A stretch of DNA of 64,000 nucleotides from UBA981 sp942490995 (GTDB taxonomy: Bacteria > Pseudomonadota > Gammaproteobacteria > Ga0077536): NCBI GenBank assembly GCA_942490995.1, contig CALOBG010000130.1, forward strand, positions 1 through 64,000, read 5' to 3'. This document shows, piece by piece, positions 33,907-42,759 of this stretch. Position numbers and translations under genes: made by a program. Under the pieces are notes generated by a model. The model did no database searches. It was not told where the DNA came from and saw nothing but the letters and a program-made list of their open reading frames with translations. Position 1 is the first letter of the stretch. The number at the start of each line of letters is the position of its first letter.

Positions 33907-34530
33907 ATGAACGATAGCGGCGAGAAAGCGCGCATTTTGCTGCAGCAGGCTGCTTTTCACAGCTCCTACCCCGAGCCCGCTCAATTGCCTGCCGATCGCG
34001 GCCGCGAAGTCGCTTTCGCCGGGCGCTCGAACGCCGGCAAGTCGAGCGCGATAAACGTCCTGTGCGCGCAGCACAACCTGGCCAGAACCAGCCGCACGCC
34101 GGGTCGTACCCAGCATCTGGTGGTATTCGAACTCGACAGCGCACGGCGACTCGTCGATCTGCCCGGCTTCGGTTACGCCAAGGTTTCGAAAACCATGCGC
34201 GCGCACTGGCATCGCGCCCTGCCCGAATACCTCGAGCGTCGTCGCTCGCTATGTGGCCTGGTGCTGTTGATGGACGCCCGCCATCCGCTCAAAGAAAGCG
34301 ACGAGATGCTGATCAGCTGGTGTAACGCGGCCGCGGTGCCGCTGCATATTCTGCTCAGCAAGGCCGACAAGCTCGGCCGTGGCGCGGCGGCCGCTGCCCT
34401 GCACACCGTCGAGCGGCGCCTGCGCAACGAAGGTGGTTCGATGGCCTCGGTGCAGCGATTTTCCGCTCTCAAGCGCGACGGCCTGGAAACCGCCTGGGAG
34501 CTCCTGGGTCGCTGGTTAGATCCAGAGTAA
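33907..34530 (+). CDS. engB: Ribosome biogenesis GTP-binding protein YsxC/EngB
   Basis: A 207-residue GTPase needed for large-subunit ribosome assembly. The G motifs are GRSNAGKSSAINVL (G1), RTPGRTQHL (G2), DLPGFGYAKV (G3) and LLSKADKL (G4). ATG 33907 gives the usual length; the open frame upstream of it overlaps the divergent promoter region. The two tails are short, as in other EngB proteins. Confidence 0.95.
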   Translation: MNDSGEKARILLQQAAFHSSYPEPAQLPADRGREVAFAGRSNAGKSSAINVLCAQHNLARTSRTPGRTQHLVVFELDSARRLVDLPGFGYAKVSKTMRAHWHRALPEYLERRRSLCGLVLLMDARHPLKESDEMLISWCNAAAVPLHILLSKADKLGRGAAAAALHTVERRLRNEGGSMASVQRFSALKRDGLETAWELLGRWLDPE

Positions 34531-34578
34531 AAAAAGGGCCCCGGTTCGTCATCGAGGGGGATTTACGGTACCGGGGCC
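34530..34578 (-). terminator. Rho-independent terminator of the M48 protease gene
   Basis: On the minus strand GGCCCCGGT pairs with ACCGGGGCC (9 bp, 24-base loop) and is followed by C and a TTTTTTT run. It lies 125 bases beyond the M48 stop and just past the end of engB on the other strand. Confidence 0.55.
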
Positions 34579-34702
34579 ACTTGTGCCCGTCTGGGGAGGA
34601 CGAGCGGCGCCCACCGTCGGGAGGGTTGGTGGACTCGTTCTGGCGAACGTACTCCATAAGACTGTATCTGCACGGCCAGGTTCCCGTTCCTGAAAAAATC
34701 GC

Positions 34703-36187
34703 TTACTTTATGATTTTAATGCGGTTTTCAGGCGTCGCGTCGGTTCCCTGGGCGGCGTTCAGCAGGCGTAGCTGGTCTTCGGCGAGGATTTCGACGGGTG
34801 AAGCGGCGGCCAGAGCGGCCCAGCTCACCGCCGCGCGCGGTCGAACAACAGCGATGCGCTGGGGTTCAAAACCGGCTTTGTCGGCGTCAGCCAGCGGCCT
34901 GAAACTGCCGATCAGCTTCTGAAACGTCGGGTCAAACGCGCCGAGCAGGCCGGCATCAGCCGCCACGCCGGTAAAAATAAAGCCATAGCCGTCCTTGATC
35001 ACGGCCGCCACCCGCGCCGGGCGAATCGCGCCGCCGAGATTAACCTGGGCCAGGCCGGTGATGCCGGGCAGTCCGCCGGGCTGCACTGTCTCGGATCGCG
35101 CCAGCGTCTGCAGGCCGGCTTCGCGCAGCACCGCCGCGGGAGTGGTCGCTGTAGCGCTCGGTGGCGCCAGCCGGATCAACATCACCGCTTTACGCGCCGG
35201 ATCGCCGAGCACCAGTTTGTCGGGCAGATTCTCCCCTAGCCAGCGGGCCGGGACCTCGAAGCTGAAACCGAGGGTGGGATGTACGAAGCGATCGTCGATG
35301 AATACCCCGTCGCCGGGGTTGTCGCCGAAAATCAGCCCATCGATCTGATCGAGGAATCGATCGCGCTGCCGTTCGCCGCCGCCGGCCTCGTGGATGGTGT
35401 TTGCCACGATCGCCTGCAGCCGTGTGTCGTTGTCCGGATGGGTGGCAAAAACGCCGTGGTAGGCGCGCGCCTGGCGACCTTCCCGTGCGGCGAGTTTGTG
35501 ATCGAGCAGCTCGTGGTTCTTGAGTGTTCGAACGACGTCGATCATCGCGGTCGGGTCGTAGCCGCTGGCCGCGAGGTAGCCACTGCCGAGACGATCGGCT
35601 TCCAGTTCGTGTTCGCGTCCGTAGCCGCGCACCAGCGCGGTGCCGAGCAGCGCGACGGCCTGGTCCGCCCCGCTGGCGCGCAGTTCCGGTACAAAAATCG
35701 ACAGTAGTCCGCTGCCGATATTCGCGACCTGCGCCGAGGAGGCCTGACGCACGCCGTGGCGAGCGGTGACATGACCGAGTTCGTGGCCGAGTACGGCAGC
35801 GAGTTCGGCTTCGGAATTGAGGTAGGCGAGCAGCCCGCGGGTGATGTAGATAAATCCGCCGGGCAATGCAAAGGCGTTGATTTCGGTGCTGTCGAGCAGG
35901 GTAAAGGTGTAGCGCAGATCGGGGCGATGGCTGTGTTCGGCGAGGCGCTGACCGACGGCGTCGACATACTGCTGCAGGGCCGGATCGTTATAAACGGGGT
36001 ATTGCTGCAGGGTCTGGCGGTGGGCTTGCTGACCGAGCGCAAGTTCCTGCTGCTCGGAGAACAACACCAGGTTCTGTTCGCCGGTGACCGGATTGCTGGA
36101 GCAGGCGCTGACGCTGAGAATTACCACCGCGGCGAGGACGACCCGGACCGTCGCCGCGGCGCTGCATTCAGGTCGACGAAAAGGCAC
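34703..36187 (-). CDS. M48 family zinc metalloprotease (BepA/YfgC-like lipoprotein)
   Basis: A 494-residue envelope protease. The leader VVILSVSACSS ends in a lipobox, so it is probably lipid-anchored. The zinc site is HELGHVTARHG with the third ligand Glu in REHELEADRLGSGYL. LALGQQAHRQTLQQYPVYND and ALPGGFIYITRGLLAYL are typical of the BepA group, which handles outer-membrane protein and LPS assembly factors. The start is GTG 36187, which falls at the edge of a degenerate copy of repeat family A. The C-terminal 220 residues are not the TPR domain of E. coli BepA. Confidence 0.88.
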   Translation of the reverse strand: MPFRRPECSAAATVRVVLAAVVILSVSACSSNPVTGEQNLVLFSEQQELALGQQAHRQTLQQYPVYNDPALQQYVDAVGQRLAEHSHRPDLRYTFTLLDSTEINAFALPGGFIYITRGLLAYLNSEAELAAVLGHELGHVTARHGVRQASSAQVANIGSGLLSIFVPELRASGADQAVALLGTALVRGYGREHELEADRLGSGYLAASGYDPTAMIDVVRTLKNHELLDHKLAAREGRQARAYHGVFATHPDNDTRLQAIVANTIHEAGGGERQRDRFLDQIDGLIFGDNPGDGVFIDDRFVHPTLGFSFEVPARWLGENLPDKLVLGDPARKAVMLIRLAPPSATATTPAAVLREAGLQTLARSETVQPGGLPGITGLAQVNLGGAIRPARVAAVIKDGYGFIFTGVAADAGLLGAFDPTFQKLIGSFRPLADADKAGFEPQRIAVVRPRAAVSWAALAAASPVEILAEDQLRLLNAAQGTDATPENRIKIIK

Positions 36188-36240
36188 CGCAGGCGACCGC
36201 GCAACGCCGCAGGCGGGGTGTGCGGTAGGGTTGTTTAGTC
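36184..36240. repeat. Degenerate half copy of dispersed repeat family A
   Basis: The block GCACCGCAGGCGACCGCGCA followed by ACGCCGCAGG matches the 3' half of the copy at 36991-37135 (ACCGCAGGCGAGCGCGCAA, CGCCGCAG) and ends TTGTTTAG in place of its TTTTTCACCAGCCTGCTAG end. It sits between the M48 start and the rpmE stop. Confidence 0.5.
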
Positions 36241-36243
36241 CGC

Positions 36244-36450
36244 TTAGCCGCGGCCGAACTTGCGATTGAACTTATCGACGCGACCGGCGGTGTCGACGAT
36301 TTTCTGCTGCCCGGTGTAGAACGGGTGGCAGGCCGAGCAAACGTCCAGGTGGAGCTGCTCCTCGCCGTAAGTCGAGCGCGTTTCGAAACTGTTACCGCAG
36401 CTGCAGGTCACGGTGACAAGGTGGTAATTCGGGTGTATTTCGGCTTTCAT
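36244..36450 (-). CDS. rpmE: 50S ribosomal protein L31 (zinc-binding form)
   Basis: A 68-residue protein of normal length, MKAEIHPNYHLVTVTCSCGN. It keeps all four cysteines of the zinc-containing C+ form (CSCG and CSACHPFYTG), so it is the zinc-replete paralogue, unlike the cysteine-free YkgM type. ATG 36450 is the only reasonable start. Confidence 0.97.
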   Translation of the reverse strand: MKAEIHPNYHLVTVTCSCGNSFETRSTYGEEQLHLDVCSACHPFYTGQQKIVDTAGRVDKFNRKFGRG

Positions 36451-36523
36451 GACGGTTGTTCAGGCTGGCTCGCGAAGGGGCCGGGATTCTAGGTCCCGGG
36501 GTCGGGCAATGCAAGCGCGCGCT

Positions 36524-36880
36524 TCAGCCGGGCGCGCTGCGCTCCCCCAGGACTGACACACTGGCGCGGCCGCGACCCGCCGCGGCTGGCGACGGTGGTC
36601 CGGTCAGGCGGCCGATCTGGGCGACCAGGCCACGCTCACCGAGCGCTCCGTCCCACATCAGCTCAGCCAGGGCGCCGGCCCCGGCCAGCGCCGTCGGCGC
36701 CAGTTCGCGGGTTCGATCAACGCGCCATTGCAGACCGTTGAGGCGCCGGCGGTCGGCGGCGGGCGCCGCTTCAATCAAGGCGCGCAGGACCTCGCGACGG
36801 GCCGACTCGAACGCCTGAGGATCGCTGTCGGCGAGCGCGGCCCAATAATCGAACGAGTAGCGATGTGGTGTTGACGGCAT
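36524..36880 (-). CDS. DUF3135-like hypothetical protein
   Basis: A 118-residue protein with the N-terminal signature FDYWAALADSDPQAFESARR typical of the short DUF3135 family, then an Arg-rich helical region (RRLNGLQWRVDRTRELA) and a low-complexity tail. No signal or membrane segment. Function unknown. It stands alone between rpmE and xthA. Confidence 0.65.
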   Translation of the reverse strand: MPSTPHRYSFDYWAALADSDPQAFESARREVLRALIEAAPAADRRRLNGLQWRVDRTRELAPTALAGAGALAELMWDGALGERGLVAQIGRLTGPPSPAAAGRGRASVSVLGERSAPG

Positions 36881-36990
36881 GGCTGGCAGTGTAGCCGCCG
36901 CCGGCCCGTCCGCGACCCGTCAATCGTGAACTTAGGCTACAGCCAGTGCGTCCCGGGTGAATTTTTGTGTCGTCACTGTTGAGCACCCTG

Positions 36991-37135
36991 ACAGGGTGGT
37001 CAAAAACGTAGCGAGGAGTGCGGTATGCAAGGCGCGGGCGAGACGAGGACCGGAGTTTACTGGTGTAAATGAGGACCGCAGGCGAGCGCGCAACGCCGCA
37101 GACCGCACCCGCAGTAGTTTTTCACCAGCCTGCTA
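36991..37135 (+). repeat. Dispersed repeat family A, copy 1
   Basis: This 145-bp sequence begins ACAGGGTGGTCAAAAACG and ends AGTTTTTCACCAGCCTG, giving imperfect terminal inverted repeats. Its right end includes the xthA stop codon. Internally it carries GTTTACTGGTGTAAATGAGG and GCGCGCAACGCCGCAGACCG. It shares most of its length with 45228-45377 (inverted) and 52146-52291. Confidence 0.85.
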
Positions 37136-37903
37136 GTCAGACAGGCAGGCGACCACCGGCGCGTGATCGGATGGCTTGTCCCAGCCGCGCGGTGACGGAT
37201 CGATATAGCAGCGGCTGATGCGGGCGCTGAGCGCTTCGCTGGCGAGGATCAGATCGATGCGCAGACCCCGATTGCGGCGAAAGCTGCCGGCCCGGTAGTC
37301 CCACCACGAATAGCTTCCCGGCGATTGCTCGAACTGGCGAAAGACATCGACCAGTCCGGCGTCGAACAGCCGCTTCAGGCGCGCCCGCTCCGCCTCACTG
37401 CACAGCACCTGGTCGCGCCAGGCCTCGACGTCATGCACGTCGGCATCGGCCGGCGCGATATTGAAATCACCAACCACCATCACTGCCGGATGCCGTTCGG
37501 TCAGCAGCGCCAGCCACTCGCCGAAGGCGTCGAGCCAGGCCAGCTTGTAGGCATACTTTTCGCTGCCCACGACCGCGCCGTTGGGAACGTAGACATTGAG
37601 CAACAGGCACTCCACCAGGCTCACCGCCAGCACCCGCGCCTGGTTGTCGTCAAAACCGGGTATGGCGGTCGCGACCAGCGTTTGCGGCCGGCGCGAAAGC
37701 ACCGCTACGCCGTTGTAGGATTTCTGCCCGACGTAGAGGCTGTGGTATCCCGCATCAGCCAGCTCGGCGGCCGGAAAGTCCTCGTTGCGGACCTTGGTTT
37801 CCTGCACGGCAAGTACGTCGATGTCGTTTTCGCCCAGCCAGGTGCGAACGTGGTCGAGGCGCGCGCGCAGAGAATTCAGATTCCAGCTCGCGATACACGG
37901 CAT
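37133..37903 (-). CDS. xthA: Exodeoxyribonuclease III
   Basis: A 256-residue exonuclease/phosphatase-fold repair enzyme acting on abasic sites and 3' ends. Motifs: ASWNLNSLRARLDHV, the metal ligand in VQETKVRNEDFP, LLNVYVPNG, VGDFNIAP, and the catalytic end PSDHAPVVACLSD. The start is MPCIASWNLN. The stop codon is provided by the end of repeat family A. Confidence 0.93.
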   Translation of the reverse strand: MPCIASWNLNSLRARLDHVRTWLGENDIDVLAVQETKVRNEDFPAAELADAGYHSLYVGQKSYNGVAVLSRRPQTLVATAIPGFDDNQARVLAVSLVECLLLNVYVPNGAVVGSEKYAYKLAWLDAFGEWLALLTERHPAVMVVGDFNIAPADADVHDVEAWRDQVLCSEAERARLKRLFDAGLVDVFRQFEQSPGSYSWWDYRAGSFRRNRGLRIDLILASEALSARISRCYIDPSPRGWDKPSDHAPVVACLSD

Positions 37904-37940
37904 TGTTCGGGCGCCCGTGAACCGACCTCAAGCGCCGGGC

Positions 37941-38702
37941 TCAGACGCGAAAGCCACCGTGGCGACGGCGATTGAGCAGGTCGACGACATAAATCCCGGC
38001 GCCGAATGCAAACACCATGATCACCAGCACGATGATCGCGATGGCGCTGGCATATTCCTTGAGCACCAGCGGTACAAGGTCGGACGTGGCCTTGAGCGAA
38101 GCACGCGCCGACAGCTCGGCGATCTGGTCTTCGGCGTCTTCGAGTTTGCCGTTCAGGGCGTCGCGGTCGCGTTCGAGTTCAACGATACGCGCGTCAGGCG
38201 GCGCGGCATTGTTCTGCATCTCCGCCCGCACGGCGGCAATCTCGGTTTGCAGTTTGCCGGCCCGCAGACGTTGTTCGGAAAGTTTGCCTTTGAGTTCGGT
38301 GTTTTCCTTCGTCAGCGCCTCGATTTCGGCGCTGCCGGCGCCGCCGGCGTCGGCCGTCGCGGGTGTCGCGCTCGCCGCTTCCGCGAGCTGCTTTTCGAGT
38401 TTGTCCTTGTCGCGTTGCAGTTCGGCCAGACGTAGCGCCGCGGGTACTTCGACGGTCAGGTAGGCGCTATCGACCCAGCCGCGTACCTGTTCGGGATCTT
38501 CGATCAGGGCCAGTTCGCCGTCACGCTCGATGACCTCGAGACGGGTACCGGTCGGCAGGACCTTGATGATAGCGCTGTCGAGATTCTTGTCGGCATGTAC
38601 GCCGACCAGAAGCTTGTCGATGACGTAGCTGGTTTCCGCCAATGCCGAGGTTGTACCCAACAACAGGGTAACGAGCAGCGTCAGTTGCAGGCGGCGGGTC
38701 AT
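37941..38702 (-). CDS. SH3-domain protein with coiled coil and C-terminal anchor (TIGR04211 type)
   Basis: A 253-residue exported protein: signal peptide (LLVTLLLGTTSALA), a bacterial SH3 domain at about 25-90 (VGVHADKNLDSAIIKVLPTG, GWVDSAYL), a long coiled coil (about 95-205, LAELQRDKDKLEKQLAEA), and a C-terminal membrane helix (AIAIIVLVIMVFAFGAGIYV) with a basic end. It probably binds peptidoglycan or protein peptides in the periplasm. ATG 38702 is chosen; a start at 38729 would overlap the end of prlC. Confidence 0.85.
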   Translation of the reverse strand: MTRRLQLTLLVTLLLGTTSALAETSYVIDKLLVGVHADKNLDSAIIKVLPTGTRLEVIERDGELALIEDPEQVRGWVDSAYLTVEVPAALRLAELQRDKDKLEKQLAEAASATPATADAGGAGSAEIEALTKENTELKGKLSEQRLRAGKLQTEIAAVRAEMQNNAAPPDARIVELERDRDALNGKLEDAEDQIAELSARASLKATSDLVPLVLKEYASAIAIIVLVIMVFAFGAGIYVVDLLNRRRHGGFRV

Positions 38703-38725
38703 GGCCCGGCGATTATCCGCGTGCC

Positions 38726-40771
38726 TCACGTGATCAGTCCAGCTTGCCGCAGCAACGGCTCGACGCTGGGTTCGCGTCCGCGAAAACGCTTGAACAACGC
38801 CATCGCGTCCTCGGCGCCGCCCATTTCCAGGATCGCATGGCGAAACTCGAGTCCGGTCTCGCGATTGAAGATGCCTTCGTCTTCAAAGCGTGCGTAGGCA
38901 TCCGCGGCCAGCACCTCGGCCCATTTGTAGCTGTAGTAACCGGCCGCATAGCCGCCGGCAAAGATATGCGAAAACGAATGTTGAAAACGGTTCCACTCCG
39001 GCGGCGTGAGGACTGCCACCGTGGCGCGCACTTCGTCGAGCAGAGCCTGGATGTCGAAACCCGGTGTGTATTCCATGTGCGCACGAAAATCGAATAGCGC
39101 GAGTTCAACCTGACGCAGGGTCTGCATGGCCGCCTGAAAGCGTTTCGCCGAGCGCACCCGTTCATAGAGATCGTCGGGGATGGTGTGGCCGTCCTGGTAA
39201 TGCCCGCTGATCAGGTCGAGGGCTTCTTTTTCCCACGCCCAGTTTTCGAGGATCTGGCTCGGCAGCTCGACCGCATCCCAGGCCACGCCATTGATCCCGG
39301 CCACCGCTGGCTGCTCAATCCGGGTCAGCATGTGGTGCAGGCCGTGACCGAATTCGTGGAATACGGTGATCACGTCGTCGTGGGTCAGCAGGGTCGGCTG
39401 GTCGGCCACCGGCGGCGTGAAGTTGCACACCAGGTAGGCGACCGGCAGCTGGGTCGTATCGTCGTGGCGCCAGCGCACCAGGCATTCATCCATCCACGCC
39501 CCCGAGCGTTTGCCCGCCCGCGCATAGAGGTCGAGAAAAAAGAATCCGATCGGCTGGTCATCGCTGTCGCAGATGGCATAGAAGCGCACCGCCTCGTCCC
39601 AGCGATCGATGCCGTTTTCGATCGCTTCGAAACGGATGTCGAACAAAGTGCTCGCGACCTGGAACATGCCGTCCAGCACGCGGGTGGCGGGAAAATACGG
39701 ACGCAGATCCTCCTGGCTGAAGCGAAAGCAGTGTTCGCGATAACGTTCGGAGCAGAACGCGACGTCCCACGCCTCGATCGTTTCGAGTCCCAGTTCGTCG
39801 CGGGCAAAAGCGCCCAGCTCGGCGAGTTCACGTTCGGCCGCGGGTCGCGCGCGCGCCGCCAGCTCGAGCAGAAAATCGGTCACCGCGGCCGGATCCGGCG
39901 CCATCTTGTTGGCCAGTGACAGGTCGGCGTAGCTGGCAAAGCCCAGCGCTCGAGCGAGCTCCTGGCGACGGGCCAGGATGTCGCACAGGATGACCGAGTT
40001 GTCGTACTGGCCGCCGTGGGGTCCGAGTTCCGAGGCGCGCGTGACATAGGCCTCGTAAAGCGTGCGGCGCAGATCGCGGTCTTCGAGTCGCTGCATGGCC
40101 GGCAGGTAACACGGCAGGTCGAGGGTCAGGATATAACCGTCGTAGTGCTCGCGCTCGGCGTTTTGTCGGGTCAGGGCGCGAATGGCATCGGGCAGTCCGG
40201 CCAGGCGCTGGTCGTTGTCGAGCCTGAGCTTGAATGCCTGGGTCGCGTCGAGCAGGTTTTCTTCGAACTGCGTGCCGAGCCGCGCGAGCTCGATATTCAG
40301 ACGTTTGACCACGGCCTGTTCGGCGGGCGGCAACTGCACGCCGCCGAGTCTGAAATCACGCAGCGCGTTTTCGATGACCTTACGTCGTGCCGGTTCGAAG
40401 TTGTGAAATTCCGCACTGTCATGAATGTGCTGATAACAGCGGCACAATTCAGCGTTTTGCGCCAGTTCGCTGCCATATTCGGAGAGCAGGGCGATGCAGG
40501 CGTTATACGGTTCGCGCAACGCTTCAGAGTCAGCCACGTGGTGCAGGTGAGAAACCGGTGAGAAGGTGCGCTTCAATTCGTCGGCCATCGCGTCCATCGG
40601 TTCGACCACGCTCTGCCAGCTGGCGTTGGCGGGATCGGCGGTAATGGTGGCGAGTCGAGCGCGATGCGCGCCGAGCAGGGTTTCAAGGTCGGCAACCAGG
40701 GTGGTGGGATCGATGGCCTTGAAATCGGGCAGCCGGGCGAGGGTGGCAATGGCGTCAGGGGTGTTGTGCAT
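38726..40771 (-). CDS. prlC: Oligopeptidase A (M3 zinc metallopeptidase)
   Basis: A 681-residue cytoplasmic peptidase matching the length of E. coli PrlC. The zinc site is FHEFGHGLHHML, with the third ligand in the ENWAWEKEAL region. Other family blocks are ICDSDDQPIGFFFLDLYAR and SFSHIFAGGYAAGYYSYKWA. It degrades signal peptides and short peptides released by larger proteases. ATG 40771 is used; ATG 40780 (MAPMHNTP) is equally possible. The open frame extends far upstream to 41305, but that extension is unrelated sequence. Confidence 0.95.
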   Translation of the reverse strand: MHNTPDAIATLARLPDFKAIDPTTLVADLETLLGAHRARLATITADPANASWQSVVEPMDAMADELKRTFSPVSHLHHVADSEALREPYNACIALLSEYGSELAQNAELCRCYQHIHDSAEFHNFEPARRKVIENALRDFRLGGVQLPPAEQAVVKRLNIELARLGTQFEENLLDATQAFKLRLDNDQRLAGLPDAIRALTRQNAEREHYDGYILTLDLPCYLPAMQRLEDRDLRRTLYEAYVTRASELGPHGGQYDNSVILCDILARRQELARALGFASYADLSLANKMAPDPAAVTDFLLELAARARPAAERELAELGAFARDELGLETIEAWDVAFCSERYREHCFRFSQEDLRPYFPATRVLDGMFQVASTLFDIRFEAIENGIDRWDEAVRFYAICDSDDQPIGFFFLDLYARAGKRSGAWMDECLVRWRHDDTTQLPVAYLVCNFTPPVADQPTLLTHDDVITVFHEFGHGLHHMLTRIEQPAVAGINGVAWDAVELPSQILENWAWEKEALDLISGHYQDGHTIPDDLYERVRSAKRFQAAMQTLRQVELALFDFRAHMEYTPGFDIQALLDEVRATVAVLTPPEWNRFQHSFSHIFAGGYAAGYYSYKWAEVLAADAYARFEDEGIFNRETGLEFRHAILEMGGAEDAMALFKRFRGREPSVEPLLRQAGLIT

Positions 40772-40889
40772 GGGCGCCATTATGCAGTGTCGCCGGGCGC
40801 GCCAAAAGGAGTGTTTCGAGTTGGTCGTCGTTGCCCTGCGGCGCGGCTGTCTGAATAAGTGTTCGGAATAATGGGACACACAGGCGCTG

Positions 40890-40917
40890 GTGGCGTGCGG
40901 GTCGCGCGTCAGGCGGC
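40890..40917 (-). repeat. Dispersed repeat family B, inverted partial copy
   Basis: GGCGTGCGGGTCGCGCG followed by TCAGGC is the reverse complement of the core of the family B copies at 27750 and 40994. With the latter it forms inverted arms about 80 bases apart. Confidence 0.7.
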
Positions 40918-40993
40918 CTCGAGCGCAAGCGGGCCACGGATGGTATAGCGCAGCGCGAGGCCAGTGAGACCGTGGATGAATGTACGGTCGAAC

Positions 40994-41056
40994 GCTAGCC
41001 TGACGCGCGACCCGCACGCCACGAATCGTGTTCGAAGTTTTCGCACGCCTATTTAG
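40994..41056 (+). repeat. Dispersed repeat family B, copy 2
   Basis: It opens with the same 34 bases as copy 1 (GCTAGCCTGACGCGCG then ACCCGCACGCCACGAATC) and keeps a similar end, GCCTATTTAG. It abuts the stop of the GIDE-domain gene. Confidence 0.75.
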
Positions 41057-41058
41057 AA

Positions 41059-42027
41059 TCAGGCGGTGGCAAAACGGATCGCAAACGACCACAAGGCGAG
41101 CGCGGCCAGCGGTATGCCGACCAGCAGCAGGCCGGCGGCGTAACGCTGGCAGCGACGAATAATTTCCGCTTCGCTGCCAGCGTGGATCACGAACGGACGG
41201 CGACGGTCGCGGGTCTGGCCGAGGACGTCGATCGGCGGCGGAGCGCCGCCCTGCTCGTGTTCGCCGATCACCGCGCGTTCCGCCTCGGCGCGCGCTGCCT
41301 GCCATTCCTGCATGTCAATCTGGCCGTCGCCGTTGGCGTCGAAGTGCTGGAGCATGAAAGCGTGGTCGCGCTTCCATACCCGCAGCCGGTCGCCGATCGC
41401 GCCGTTCTTGTCGAAACGGGCACTGCCACGACCGTGGGTGGTGAAATTGCCGAGCGCGTAAATCGGATCGCCGGGTTCGATGCGTCGTTCGGTGTAGCGG
41501 TAAGGTTTACTCATAGCGCCGAGCGAGCGCGCCCACCATTCGCCGTCCGAGGGGTGGTAGCGACCGGCGATGCGACTCGAGCCGTACCAGACATTGAGAT
41601 GCGTGGGCGTGACGGCGGCGCCGTCGGGATCGACGGCGCAACGTCCGGTCGGGTCAACCAGATAGAAAAGATCGTCACTGGTGGCCGATTCGATCGTCAC
41701 CCAGCGCGATTCGCGCCGGCCGTTACGCTGTCCTTGCTCACGCTTCTCTATCTTATAGGCGTACCACACGCTGAGGCGGTTGGATAAGGTCGCGTAGATC
41801 GGATCGCCGTCCATCAATTCGGCGTAACCCTGCAGTTCTACATAGCCCTGCGGCGCGGACCGGATGAGGGCGGTTGGCAGGTCTTCGATGACGCGCTTGC
41901 GATTGATGAATACGAACGCGCCCCACGTCGCCGCCACCGCCAGCAGGACCGCGATAACGCTGCCGAACCAGAATGCCGCCGGCTCGGCATGGCGTACGCT
42001 TAGCGCAAAATCGCTGGCCAGCGACAC
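41059..42027 (-). CDS. GIDE-domain membrane protein with EF-hand
   Basis: A 322-residue protein with an N-terminal membrane helix (about 19-40), a GIDE-type domain in the middle (VELQGYAELMDGDPIYATLS, WYAYKIEKREQG), a canonical EF-hand calcium loop at residues 230-241 (DANGDGQIDMQE) and a C-terminal helix (AAGLLLVGIPLAALALWSFA). GIDE domains occur in the mitochondrial E3 ligase MUL1, but no RING finger is present here, so ligase activity is not implied. It lies 10 bases downstream of lemA, a frequent pairing, and is probably cotranscribed. Confidence 0.8.
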   Translation of the reverse strand: MSLASDFALSVRHAEPAAFWFGSVIAVLLAVAATWGAFVFINRKRVIEDLPTALIRSAPQGYVELQGYAELMDGDPIYATLSNRLSVWYAYKIEKREQGQRNGRRESRWVTIESATSDDLFYLVDPTGRCAVDPDGAAVTPTHLNVWYGSSRIAGRYHPSDGEWWARSLGAMSKPYRYTERRIEPGDPIYALGNFTTHGRGSARFDKNGAIGDRLRVWKRDHAFMLQHFDANGDGQIDMQEWQAARAEAERAVIGEHEQGGAPPPIDVLGQTRDRRRPFVIHAGSEAEIIRRCQRYAAGLLLVGIPLAALALWSFAIRFATA

Positions 42028-42037
42028 GGGCGAGAGA

Positions 42038-42610
42038 TCAGGTGAACAGGGCTTTCAGATCGACGTCTGCTTTTTCGGCATCGCTGAATTCGAGCAGCTG
42101 GCGCGGTCCGAAACTGAAACCGCGCGCAATCATGACGTCCGGGAACTGTTCGATACGGACGTTATTGCGGTTGACCGATTCGTTGTAGAACTCGCGGCGG
42201 TCAGCGATGCCATCTTCGAGGGTGCTGATCCGGTCGCGCAGGTGCTTGAACGTGTTGTCCGCTTTCAGCTCGGGATAGGCTTCGGCGACCGCAAAAAGAT
42301 TACCCAGGCCACGCCGCAGCTGGGTCTCGGCCGGGCCGAGCTGGGGTATATCGCCGGCTTCGCGCGCCACCGCGACGGCCTGGCGGGCGCTGATCACGCG
42401 TTCCAGGGTGTCCTTCTCATAGGCCATGTATTGTTTGCAGATCTCGACCAGCTTGGGTAACTCGTCGTGCCGTTGTTTGAGCAACACGTCGATGTTCGAC
42501 CAGGCTTTGGCGACATTGTGCTTGAGCGTCACCAGACCGTTGTAGATGGTGATGCCGTAGGCGAGGACGACCACGGCAATGACGAGCGTGACTATCGTGC
42601 TGATGTCCAT
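42038..42610 (-). CDS. lemA: LemA family protein
   Basis: A 190-residue protein with an N-terminal membrane helix (IVTLVIAVVVLAYGITIYN) and the LemA helical domain: LVTLKHNVAKAWSNIDVLLK, the RHDELPKLVEICKQYM stretch, FNESVNRNN-like FYNESVNRNNVRIEQFPDVM near the C-terminus, and FGPRQLLEFSDAE. The biochemical role of LemA is not established. It is the first gene of a probable two-gene unit with the GIDE-domain protein. Confidence 0.93.
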   Translation of the reverse strand: MDISTIVTLVIAVVVLAYGITIYNGLVTLKHNVAKAWSNIDVLLKQRHDELPKLVEICKQYMAYEKDTLERVISARQAVAVAREAGDIPQLGPAETQLRRGLGNLFAVAEAYPELKADNTFKHLRDRISTLEDGIADRREFYNESVNRNNVRIEQFPDVMIARGFSFGPRQLLEFSDAEKADVDLKALFT

Positions 42611-42759
42611 GTCCTTCCTCCACAGGCGGCGTCGCCTTGAGTGTATTATTGCAGCTCTTAAGGCCGCTCATTAAGTCGGCCGCCAGGCACATCCCCTGAA
42701 GCGCGCGACCGAGTGAACCGGGTCGGCAGCGCTGCAGACCGCAATCGAGGAGCCCGACG

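Noticed and set aside
40781..41305. Upstream extension of the prlC frame
   Set aside because: The added residues are low-complexity Arg/Pro sequence reading through repeat family B and the GIDE gene end; PrlC length is already complete from 40771.
41059..42027. Bacterial ubiquitin ligase
   Set aside because: The GIDE domain is present but there is no RING finger or other catalytic ligase domain, so the activity is not supported.
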